A stretch of 64,000 nucleotides of DNA from a bacterium (GTDB taxonomy: Bacteria > Fidelibacterota > Marinisomatia > Marinisomatales > UBA1611). The position numbers and the translations under genes were made by a program. Shown here piece by piece: positions 35,154 to 42,545 of the stretch. The notes below the pieces were generated by a model that saw nothing but the letters and a program-made list of their open reading frames with translations, did no database searches and was not told the origin of the DNA. The stretch spans positions 156,525 through 220,524 of the forward strand of contig SGYO01000001.1 in NCBI GenBank assembly GCA_004321745.1, in the 5' to 3' direction. Position 1 is the first letter of the stretch, and every line of letters starts with the position of its first letter.

Positions 35154-36308
35154 TTATTGATACTCTTCCCAATCAATTACATAAGAATAACCAATGAAAG
35201 ACCCAAAGTCTTGAGGAACATACAATTCGAACTTCCCTAGAGCTCCTGGCAACAGGCTAGCATCAGAGACAATCCCACTATCAAAAGTATTGTAAGAACC
35301 TTGTATAAATGTTGTCAATGTGCGAGTTTCTCCACTCCAATTTTTTCTAAACACAAAATCCATTTTTACAAAATCTGCTCTTCTACCCCCAATGTTTTTA
35401 ATTTCACCATTAAAAACAACATTTCCTTGCGTATCCTTTTTTTCAGATATGTTACCCATTAAAACGCAATTAGCTGAAAACTTTTCACTAGCATCTCTAT
35501 TAGAAACACTTGAAGATGTGTACTTAGGAACAGTCAACTTTGGCATAGGAGGTGGAGCATAACTTTCTCTGATTTGCTCTGGAACATATTCTTGCTGATC
35601 TTCGGTTATAACATTATCAACAATCCGAACTACCTCGTCTCTCTTAATTATTAAATAACCAACTAGAGTCTCAACTTTTAAAGATTTATCATCTTGATAT
35701 ACAATTTTCCCAAAAACTGTGCTGCCATTTTTTAAAATTATTTCTTTCGAATAAATAGTTAATGGATTGATCCACATTTTACTTAGAGCTTTAAGATCAT
35801 CCATTTCTCTACTTAAATGCTTGAACTCTGCTGTTAGCTTTTTTATTTCAAAATTAAGTTCATTTAAAATAAAATCATTGGATGCTCCTCCACTAGCTTC
35901 TGCTGTTTGAGGAACAGGTACTGACGAAACTTCTTGATTAACAGAATTTGCAGCTGCAGCAGAAATGACCGTCTTATCAACTACAGCAGATGAAGTACCA
36001 ACGTTAATTTCTAAATTATCATCATCACTATCTACTTTAATAGATTGTTCATGAATTACTTTTTTGTCTGCTATGACCTTTAAAGTATATTCGCCTTCTA
36101 GAACATTATTTAACTTAAACTCACCATCTCTATTGGTTTTGTCATCTTTTTTAGTACCAGCAAGTTCGACAGTTACCTTACCATCTATACCTTTAACAGT
36201 ACCTTTTAAGTCATATTTTTCTGCAGCAAATGACACTGAGTGCCCAAAAAGCAACAGAACATACAGCGAGCATACAACTCGCCCTATAAAGCTCAATTGT
36301 GATCTCAT
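35154..36308 (-). CDS. Exported multidomain protein (CarboxypepD_reg, SH3-like, FxLYD), motor-operon first gene
   Basis: This 384-residue protein has a signal peptide (about 1-29; SVSFAAE), a carboxypeptidase-regulatory-like beta-sandwich (about 33-105), a low-complexity Ala/Ser/Val linker, a short coiled coil (about 148-175), and a small beta domain (about 187-232; LKNGSTVFGKIVYQDDKSLKVET) of the kind often found in FCB and deltaproteobacterial exported proteins. The C-terminal domain (about 280-375) resembles FxLYD (GEIKNIGGRRADFVKMDFVF, LLPGALGKFELYVP). It is the promoter-proximal gene of the motor operon, with GAGG about 6 nt before the ATG. Role is unknown; periplasmic scaffold is a guess. 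Confidence 0.72.
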   Translation of the reverse strand: MRSQLSFIGRVVCSLYVLLLFGHSVSFAAEKYDLKGTVKGIDGKVTVELAGTKKDDKTNRDGEFKLNNVLEGEYTLKVIADKKVIHEQSIKVDSDDDNLEINVGTSSAVVDKTVISAAAANSVNQEVSSVPVPQTAEASGGASNDFILNELNFEIKKLTAEFKHLSREMDDLKALSKMWINPLTIYSKEIILKNGSTVFGKIVYQDDKSLKVETLVGYLIIKRDEVVRIVDNVITEDQQEYVPEQIRESYAPPPMPKLTVPKYTSSSVSNRDASEKFSANCVLMGNISEKKDTQGNVVFNGEIKNIGGRRADFVKMDFVFRKNWSGETRTLTTFIQGSYNTFDSGIVSDASLLPGALGKFELYVPQDFGSFIGYSYVIDWEEYQ

Positions 36309-36363
36309 TTCTTACCTCGGATATTTTAAGTCACTTCGCATCTTTCAATGCAGAGTGGGAGCA

Positions 36364-36392
36364 ATTTTACTTAATAATCAATCACGTGTCAA
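36364..36392 (-). promoter_or_regulatory. Strong sigma70 promoter of the motor operon
   Basis: The minus strand carries TTGACA (36392-36387), a 17-bp spacer and TAAAAT (36369-36364). Transcription would begin near 36357, about 50 nt before the first ATG at 36308. The match to the housekeeping sigma70 consensus is close to perfect, and no sigma54 or sigma28 element of the sort used for flagellar genes is seen. Confidence 0.75.
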
Positions 36393-36444
36393 GAAAATAT
36401 AAATAATTAACAATTACTCACATTCATTGAGGAGTGAAGATATT

Positions 36445-37020
36445 TTATTTCCAAAAGGAATCTAATTTACTTTTCCGATTTTTAGCTATTTTATAGTTTT
36501 TTTCAACTTCTAATCGTAAACCTTCATCTAAATCTAGCGCTAAAGATTTTTCATATGATTCAAGAATTAAATCAAATTCTGTATCGCCTAACTTTGTATA
36601 TGATTGAGCAATCCAGTAAAATGGTTCACCATTTCTTGGAAATAAAGATGATGCTCTGGAAAATTTCTCAATCGCATCCCATATTCCATTTTTATTGCCT
36701 TTTTTAATTAATATTCTCCCCTCAGCGATTAAAAGCCCAAAGTTAGACTCTTTATTATCGCCATCTATAGAAGTTGATTTATTAAAGTGCTGAACAGCTA
36801 ATTTCAAATTACCAGTATTTAGGTACCTTTTTGCAACACTATTATTTGCAGTAACCAACGCATCTCTGATACGTTGATTGTTGCCACTAACTGAAAGAAG
36901 AGAGTCTTGAACTGCTACTAATTTGGTGGGATTTTCAATGCTGAGTTTTTTGTAGTTTTTTCCAGCACAATTAAAAAATTGAACAAATATTATTATTAAT
37001 AAACTGTTTTTTATTGCCAT
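36445..37020 (-). CDS. TPR lipoprotein
   Basis: This 191-residue protein has a short hydrophobic leader ending FVQFFNC, where C18 is a likely lipidation site with a relaxed FCB-type lipobox. The rest is helical and includes TPR-like units (LNTGNLKLAVQHFNKSTSIDGDNKE, PFYWIAQSYTKLGDTEFDLI). It is probably an envelope-anchored adaptor. It lies upstream of the motor operon on the same strand, but the strong promoter at 36364-36392 separates them, so functional linkage to the motor is possible but not shown. The Smr-domain gene is 13 bp upstream. Confidence 0.72.
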   Translation of the reverse strand: MAIKNSLLIIIFVQFFNCAGKNYKKLSIENPTKLVAVQDSLLSVSGNNQRIRDALVTANNSVAKRYLNTGNLKLAVQHFNKSTSIDGDNKESNFGLLIAEGRILIKKGNKNGIWDAIEKFSRASSLFPRNGEPFYWIAQSYTKLGDTEFDLILESYEKSLALDLDEGLRLEVEKNYKIAKNRKSKLDSFWK

Positions 37021-37033
37021 TTTTACCTTCCTA

Positions 37034-37369
37034 TTATCTTAACCATATATAGGTTACAGCTGCATTTTTTCTACCAAAATCAATGTCGTCTGGCTGATCG
37101 CAATCACTCCTCATATCGACCGCAGCTTTGTTAAACATATCATAATCCTCACCATATATCACATCTTTAAATCTACCATCTTGATCTTTACACCATTCTC
37201 TTACAACATTACGCAGCTTCCCCGAACCATGTCCTGTAATAACTTTAATTACTTTGGTTTTATTTTCGAACGAGCACTGACTAACTGCCGTTTCTAATAT
37301 TATCATCGCTCTGTCTGGAGAATTCCCGCTATGTCCAATATCCAAAATTTTTAAATATTCACGCTTCAT
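37034..37369 (-). CDS. Stand-alone Smr-domain protein
   Basis: This 111-residue protein is a single Smr (small MutS-related) domain. The family motifs are a variant LDIGHSGNSPDRAMIIL and the conserved loop VITGHGSGKLRNVVREWC. Stand-alone Smr domains act as DNA or RNA endonucleases, and some cleave stalled mRNA at collided ribosomes. In canonical proteins the first motif is LDLHG; here the His is shifted within LDIGHSG, so catalysis is uncertain. It diverges from the aldo/keto reductase gene. Confidence 0.72.
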   Translation of the reverse strand: MKREYLKILDIGHSGNSPDRAMIILETAVSQCSFENKTKVIKVITGHGSGKLRNVVREWCKDQDGRFKDVIYGEDYDMFNKAAVDMRSDCDQPDDIDFGRKNAAVTYIWLR

Positions 37370-37425
37370 AATGCATAAATTTTAATAACCTATATGAAAC
37401 TATCTACCTTATTTCATAAAAGTTA

Positions 37426-38391
37426 ATGAAAAAAGTTATACTAGGAAGAACAGAAGAATCCGTATCTATAATCAGTCTTGGAGCTTGGTCGCACGGAAAA
37501 CAAAACACAGACGATGGTGCAAGTGTTGGTTGGTCTAATCAATCTGATCAAGACTCAAAAGATGCATTATTACAATCTTTTTCATTAGGTATAAATCATT
37601 GGGACACTGCAGATGTGTACGGAGACGGGCATTCAGAGAAAATAATTGGCTCAATGTGGAATGAAATTTCAAGGAATAATATTTTTCTTGCTACAAAAGT
37701 TGGATGGGATAAAGGCCCAAATAAATACTGGTACAATTCAGATTACATTAGAACAAAAATGGAGCAATCTTTAAAAAACCTTAAAACTGATTGTGTTGAT
37801 TTGTATTATTTACACCACTGTAATTTTGGTAAAAAAGATCAATTTCTAGAAGGAGCAATCGAGCAATTATTACGTTTTAAGGAAGAAGGTAAAACTCGGT
37901 TCATTGGATTATCTGATTGGTCAGCAAATAGAATCATGAAATATATCGATATTGTGGACCCAGACGTGGTCCAACCATTATATAATGTTTATGATATTGA
38001 ATATAAGACCTCGAGATTAAAAGATCACATTACAAAAAATAATCTAGGAGTATGTTTTTTTTCACCTATTAAACATGGAATACTCACAGGTAAGTACAAC
38101 TCTATACCCGATTTCCCAAAAGGGGATTTTAGAAGATCCGTAAAAGAATTCAAAGACATTGAATTCATTAAGAAAATGAAGGAAAATAAGAAAAAGATTG
38201 AATCAAGATTTCCAAATCTTGGCGAAGATGCAATAATGCAGTCACTTCTCGGGGCAGTATTGTTTGATAACCCTACAGCATGCGTTTTATTAGGACAAAG
38301 AAACAAAATGCAAGCAGAGATAGCAGGAAGACTTGGAAAACCTATTACAAAAGAAGACTGTTTATGGATATTATCACTTTACAGAAATTAA
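37426..38391 (+). CDS. Aldo/keto reductase
   Basis: This 321-residue protein is an aldo/keto reductase TIM barrel that reduces carbonyls with NADPH. The catalytic tetrad is visible: Asp in NHWDTADVYGDG, the nearby Tyr of the same motif, Lys in FLATKVGW and His in YYLHHC. Cofactor-binding segments toward the C-terminus (SDWSANRI, ACVLLGQRNKMQ) fit the YghZ/Kvbeta-like branch. Substrate is unknown. It starts a two-gene plus-strand run with the methyltransferase (3 bp gap). Confidence 0.9.
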   Translation: MKKVILGRTEESVSIISLGAWSHGKQNTDDGASVGWSNQSDQDSKDALLQSFSLGINHWDTADVYGDGHSEKIIGSMWNEISRNNIFLATKVGWDKGPNKYWYNSDYIRTKMEQSLKNLKTDCVDLYYLHHCNFGKKDQFLEGAIEQLLRFKEEGKTRFIGLSDWSANRIMKYIDIVDPDVVQPLYNVYDIEYKTSRLKDHITKNNLGVCFFSPIKHGILTGKYNSIPDFPKGDFRRSVKEFKDIEFIKKMKENKKKIESRFPNLGEDAIMQSLLGAVLFDNPTACVLLGQRNKMQAEIAGRLGKPITKEDCLWILSLYRN

Positions 38392-38394
38392 AAA

Positions 38395-39144
38395 ATGAAG
38401 ATTTTTGAAAAATTAGAAACATTAGCTTACAGAAATATTGTAGTACCTTTACAAGGTAGAACAACATTTAATTTTGTTAATGAACATTATAACAAGGGCA
38501 TGAAAGTTTTAGACTTTGGCTGCGGTACGGGCTCAAATTCAAAATTGTTTAACCCAGAAGACTACATTGGCTCTGAGGTTGATTCTAGTAGAGTAGAGAG
38601 CTCTGGGAAAAAATATCCAAAATATAAATTTGAAAAGATCCCAATAATTAATTCTTCGAAAGATAAGTTGCCCTGGGCAGATAATTCCTTTGACATGATA
38701 TTTGTTTCTTTATGCCTTCATCATATTAATGCAGGATCCTGCAAACATATATTCAAAGAATTTCGAAGAGTATTGAAAAGTAATGGTAAAATATTAGGGA
38801 TAGAGCCAGCCTTAATAGATGGAAAATATTTTTCCAACATACTTATGAACATTCTCGATGCTGGAGACTATATCCTCCCAATTAATAAGTACAAAAACAT
38901 GTATAAGAGCGAATCTTTTACAACCACTCATATTAATGTAGTTAAAATCTTTGGTTATAACCTTTGGCAATATAGTTCAGTAGCGACCGATGAAGAACCA
39001 ACTAAATTCGAAAATGGTAAAACGCAAATAAGAAAAATCACAAAACCCATTCATTTACTGGGCTTATATGGTAAATGGGTAGTTTTAATATTCTTGGGAT
39101 ATAAATTAATTGACTTATTAATCAATATGTTCGGTAGCATGTAA
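38395..39144 (+). CDS. Class I SAM-dependent methyltransferase with C-terminal membrane helix
   Basis: This 249-residue protein has Rossmann-type methyltransferase motifs: motif I MKVLDFGCGTGSNSKLF, the acidic SEVDSS at motif II, LPWADNSFDMIFVSLCLHHI (motif IV region) and RVLKSNGKILGIEP (motif VI). The last 25 residues (WVVLIFLGYKLIDLLINMF) form a probable membrane anchor, suggesting a lipid, quinone or membrane-bound substrate. It follows the aldo/keto reductase by 3 bp and its 3' end overlaps the convergent apaG gene by 27 bp. Confidence 0.87.
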   Translation: MKIFEKLETLAYRNIVVPLQGRTTFNFVNEHYNKGMKVLDFGCGTGSNSKLFNPEDYIGSEVDSSRVESSGKKYPKYKFEKIPIINSSKDKLPWADNSFDMIFVSLCLHHINAGSCKHIFKEFRRVLKSNGKILGIEPALIDGKYFSNILMNILDAGDYILPINKYKNMYKSESFTTTHINVVKIFGYNLWQYSSVATDEEPTKFENGKTQIRKITKPIHLLGLYGKWVVLIFLGYKLIDLLINMFGSM

Positions 39145-39498
39145 AGAAAATGCTGGAATTGGCGCATCAAATGTTTCTTCTGATTTAAGTTTCATTTGAT
39201 ACGACCCACTCATTATCCCAAGTGGTGTTTTTAAAGGGCAAAAACTAGAATACTCAAAAGTCATACGGGGTTTTATTAACGGTTGTAAACCGATTACTCC
39301 AGGACCACGAACCTCTTCAACGTTCCCATCTCCATCTTGAATATGCCAATATCTAGATAATAGTTGAACCTCTGAGTCGCCATTATTTTTTATTTTAACA
39401 TCATAAGAAAATAAAAATATAGAATTCTCTGGCGATGACCTGCTTTTTACAAAGTGTGAAATTACTTTAATACTAATATTATTGTTTTTTACAGACAT
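39118..39498 (-). CDS. apaG: ApaG domain protein
   Basis: This 126-residue protein matches ApaG throughout its length. It has an immunoglobulin-like beta-sandwich with the conserved FSYDVKIKNNGDSEVQLLSR, YWHIQDGDGNVEEVRGPGVIGLQP and the end segment TPLGIMSGSYQM. ApaG is linked to Co2+/Mg2+ resistance in Salmonella, but its biochemical role is unclear. The gene is monocistronic and converges on the methyltransferase gene with a 27-bp overlap. The 190 bp upstream of it, up to the island at 39689, is AT-rich with no gene seen. Confidence 0.92.
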   Translation of the reverse strand: MSVKNNNISIKVISHFVKSRSSPENSIFLFSYDVKIKNNGDSEVQLLSRYWHIQDGDGNVEEVRGPGVIGLQPLIKPRMTFEYSSFCPLKTPLGIMSGSYQMKLKSEETFDAPIPAFSLHATEHID

Positions 39499-39688
39499 AA
39501 ATTCAATAATTACCCTAATCGGAAATAAAAATTATAATGATAAAACAGAATTTCCTCGTCAATAAATTAACATTTATGTATTATTAATATTCCCTTAAAA
39601 AAATTGTTTCTAAGGTGATATCATTATGATTTTTATCATTAAAAATTTATCTCGTCCCTACAATGCATTCTAAATGAAGACTAAATTT

Positions 39689-40684
39689 TTATTTTTCAGA
39701 AACATTAATAATCTCTCCACCACGGACGATGAACAACATATCACTAGTAATTTTAATACCACCTATTTCTTCATCATATTGAACTCTACATATCCATTGA
39801 TTGTTAATCACATAAGGTTCGTACCACTGTCGGTATTTGATAGTCTTATAATTATTTTTGTTCTTTTTTAACCAATTATCTATGATAGGTAGTTTACCTG
39901 TTAGTGGATTATGAGTTGGTTTCTTACCAATTTTCTTTTCATAATTTTTCATAGATTCTTCATAAGAAAGAACTCTTAACTCAGGTTCCTCTTTCATATT
40001 CCATCCACTAGTCCAACCGGTATAACCACCATAATAAACCTTATACCATTTATTCAACAATCTTCCTTGTTGAACATCCTTACTTTCCAAAACAACTAAT
40101 TCAGTATTTTCAGGGATACGGGTCAACTCTTGGTTACTATCTGGGTCGGGTAACAACCTACAGTTATAATTTGTAGTGACTGTAATATCTATAATATCTT
40201 TGATACCATATTTTTCATCTTTTTTTAAATCATAAGGTTTTGAGTCCCTTTTTTCCTTTAAAGGTGTTTTGTAAGAAACAAGTTTTGCCCTCTTCCCATT
40301 AAGGTCTTCTAACTCACCAAAGAATTGAGTCCACTCCAAATAATCTATCTTTTTTGACCAACTTGATTGTGATTTAACAATGAAGTTTTCATCAATGGAT
40401 GAATCAAAAACCCCATCCATTTTATTTTTATAACTTTCTTTGGATAACCATATCGTCATGTTCAATTCACTATATTGTTGGTGAATTTCTTTAACCTTTT
40501 TAATCAAACTTTCTGAATCAACTTTACCCGTATATAGAATATCTAAATTGTAATAAATAAGAATATCGGTTTGATTTCTTTCAATATTTAGGACCTCAAA
40601 ATCTGAACCAACGGGTTGTTGAATATCTTCTTGAACACAAGAAATCAATAATAATACAGATAATAATGGAAGGAGTTTTTTCAT
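39689..40684 (-). CDS. Lipoprotein with bacterial SH3 domain
   Basis: This 331-residue protein has a lipoprotein leader with lipobox LLLISC (Cys about 16). Residues 160-240 form an SH3b-like domain (VTTNYNCRLLPDPDSNQELT, then WYKVYYGGYTGWTSGWNM), a fold that often binds cell-wall peptides. The N-terminal region of about 140 residues is not recognised. The final 25 residues (ITSDMLFIVRGGEIINVSEK) also occur, nearly unchanged at DNA level, in a gene remnant at 41064-41147. It sits 0 bp after the small coiled-coil gene, in a region flanked by gene fragments that looks like an insertion. Confidence 0.78.
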   Translation of the reverse strand: MKKLLPLLSVLLLISCVQEDIQQPVGSDFEVLNIERNQTDILIYYNLDILYTGKVDSESLIKKVKEIHQQYSELNMTIWLSKESYKNKMDGVFDSSIDENFIVKSQSSWSKKIDYLEWTQFFGELEDLNGKRAKLVSYKTPLKEKRDSKPYDLKKDEKYGIKDIIDITVTTNYNCRLLPDPDSNQELTRIPENTELVVLESKDVQQGRLLNKWYKVYYGGYTGWTSGWNMKEEPELRVLSYEESMKNYEKKIGKKPTHNPLTGKLPIIDNWLKKNKNNYKTIKYRQWYEPYVINNQWICRVQYDEEIGGIKITSDMLFIVRGGEIINVSEK

Positions 40685-41056
40685 TTACTTCACACCCTCA
40701 AAGTTTGGTTCTATCCATTCTCTTAATACACCATCACTAGTTCGGAATTTAACTTTACCCTCATTGTAATTTCCATATTTGTAATACCAAATAGTGGTGT
40801 ATTCCATCCTGTGAATATTATCAGGCTCACCGAGTATTGATTTGACTTCTTCTTTAATCAAGGAATTATTTAGACTCCTCCAAAGACTTTTAAGGTTGTT
40901 TGTTTTTTTTAGTTTAGATATCTCATCAGTTTTTTCAAGTAGGTCTTTTTCTAATTTCTCCACTCTTTTTTCTAAATCTTGTATCTTTGATACAATGGAT
41001 TGAGATAACCCTACCGAACTAATTAATATAAATGTTAGAACTATTTTATTGACCAT
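40685..41056 (-). CDS. Exported coiled-coil protein with SmpA/BamE-like domain
   Basis: Starting at the ATG at 41056 the protein has 123 residues: a signal peptide ending SVGLSQ, a coiled coil (about 22-50; KIQDLEKRVEKLEKDLLEK), and a C-terminal region with IKEEVKSILGEPD followed by IWYYKYGNYNEGKVKF, the pattern of SmpA/OmlA (BamE)-like small beta domains. The frame stays open upstream to a GTG at 41140, but that would overlap the remnant at 41064-41147 and add a non-signal extension, so it is rejected. The stop touches the SH3 lipoprotein start. Function unknown. Confidence 0.65.
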   Translation of the reverse strand: MVNKIVLTFILISSVGLSQSIVSKIQDLEKRVEKLEKDLLEKTDEISKLKKTNNLKSLWRSLNNSLIKEEVKSILGEPDNIHRMEYTTIWYYKYGNYNEGKVKFRTSDGVLREWIEPNFEGVK

Positions 41057-41063
41057 AATGAAC

Positions 41064-41147
41064 TCAATTTTTATTTTCAGAAACATTGATAATCTCTCCA
41101 CCACTAATGGTAAACGACATATCACTAGTAATTTTAACACTGTTTTT
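41064..41147 (-). pseudogene. 3'-end remnant of a duplicated SH3-lipoprotein gene
   Basis: Read on the minus strand this stretch encodes KITSDMSFTISGGEIINVSE followed by NKN and a stop. It aligns with the last residues of the SH3 lipoprotein at 39689-40684 (KITSDMLFIVRGGEIINVSEK). The DNA matches for about 70 bases, including the A-rich sequence around the stop; a one-base difference in the A-run shifts the stop. An in-frame TAG lies just upstream, so nothing else of the copy survives. It marks a past tandem duplication and deletion. Confidence 0.75.
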
Positions 41148-41167
41148 CTACAAAAAATTAAATGTAT

Positions 41168-42070
41168 CTAAATCTCGGATTTATTAATTATACAATTAAC
41201 CCACATATCTGAAAATTGTTGATATCCCAACAAACTAAAATGACAATTATCAGTTAATCTATATTGTGGTTCAATCAATAAGTCTGTATTAGGTCCTCTT
41301 AAAATATTTTCAAAATCAATAATTATATTGTTTTGAATATTTAATAAAGTTGAGTCAACTCCGTCTCCACAATATGATACTAATGACAAATAAAAAGGAG
41401 AACAAATTCCATCGTTTTCTAATTTGTTATAAAATAATTCAAACTCATTATAATATTGTTGATTTTCTGTCCATCTATTTGATTCCCCTTGATGAAAGAG
41501 AATTCCATCTACCCTACCAAATCTTTTTAGTAATTGTGAGTAATTCCCAATAAAATATTCATAGTATTCATTTTTACTTAGTTCTTCAATAGTTTTGGAA
41601 GGAGAACCAGTTATTGAAAAAACAACCTGATCATAAATTTCATTTTCAATTAATTTATCTCCTAACATACCCCAAACACTCCCACCTGTACCTGTCCCAC
41701 CAAGTGACGGATCCTCATAAAGATATGTTAAGTCATTATAAAATTGAAAAACTTCATTATTAACAGAGTACCCTATCTCTCCCCAATTACAAGAATTTGA
41801 TTGACCGTATGTAATAAATATCCCAACATTTTTATTAGTATCAATATTTTGTTGAACCCTTATTTCGGTTCTATTAAACCTTCCGTTTACACCGTCATCT
41901 ATATAGTACCCTCTTTCAGTAATACATTCATTTTCATGACACTTCCCATCATTAATATAAAATCCTTGACCACAAGGAGGAAATTCATCGGAATCATTAA
42001 TATTAATCGATTCTTCTTTTGTACATGCAAAAAATATTAACAAGGTTATAATTATATTAATTTTCTCCAT
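41168..42070 (-). CDS. Lipoprotein SGNH/SASA-type carbohydrate esterase
   Basis: This 300-residue protein has a lipoprotein leader (LIFFAC, Cys about 16) and a short Cys-containing region (CGQGFYINDGKCHENEC). The esterase domain carries FITYGQSNSCNWG (block I Ser), FHQGESNRW and a C-terminal DNCHFSLLGYQQF with the DxxH pair. These are the motifs of the sialate O-acetylesterase (SASA)-like SGNH hydrolases, which remove acetyl groups from polysaccharides or sialic acids. It lies in the accessory island between gene remnants. Substrate is unknown. Confidence 0.78.
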   Translation of the reverse strand: MEKINIIITLLIFFACTKEESININDSDEFPPCGQGFYINDGKCHENECITERGYYIDDGVNGRFNRTEIRVQQNIDTNKNVGIFITYGQSNSCNWGEIGYSVNNEVFQFYNDLTYLYEDPSLGGTGTGGSVWGMLGDKLIENEIYDQVVFSITGSPSKTIEELSKNEYYEYFIGNYSQLLKRFGRVDGILFHQGESNRWTENQQYYNEFELFYNKLENDGICSPFYLSLVSYCGDGVDSTLLNIQNNIIIDFENILRGPNTDLLIEPQYRLTDNCHFSLLGYQQFSDMWVNCIINKSEI

Positions 42071-42153
42071 ATCGAACCAAAATTACAAAAAATAACTCTA
42101 TAAAAAATAAAACTCCAATAAAGTGGATTCTAATCTGATTCAACGACTATATA

Positions 42154-42519
42154 CTAAGAACCCTTATTACGACTATCATAGACAACAATTTTTAAATCCG
42201 TAATAGCACTATCATTTGATTCGATTAGTTGTATAACATTATCTATCCTTTTTTCAGAAATCCATACGTTAGTACCATAAAACCTGTTCTCCCTACTGGT
42301 CTTCCACCCTGTCTTATTCAAATATTTTGAAACATCATTATATGATAGACCTTCTTTACGAAGTCTTTTAATTTCTGTGTATAATTTTTTCTGAAAAGTG
42401 GTGATGGTTTTGTTTCTAACCGAACCACTATTAACTTTTATCTTGTAGGAGAGGAAAACATCGATGTCATCCTGAGGGTGTGGAGAAATAATACCCCATA
42501 ACCTAGAAACCCGAAGGTG
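42154..42519 (-). pseudogene. Start-less ORF with HTH-like motif, probable gene remnant
   Basis: The 475 bp between the esterase gene and the M28 peptidase gene holds an open minus-strand frame of 121 codons with no ATG, GTG or TTG in its first part; a stop (TAA) lies just upstream. The product has a helix-turn-helix-like segment, RLRKEGLSYNDVSKYLNKTG, followed by WKTSRENRFYGTNVW, which is similar in layout to the recombinase-type domain of serine recombinases and some phage proteins. It probably is the 3' part of a mobile-element or phage gene. The rest of this gap holds nothing I recognise. Confidence 0.5.
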
Positions 42520-42545
42520 TTAAATTAAGCCAAGAAAACTTTATT

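Noticed and set aside
41057-41140. GTG start at 41140 for the coiled-coil protein
   Set aside because: It would run through the SH3-gene remnant in another frame and place non-signal sequence before a clear signal peptide.
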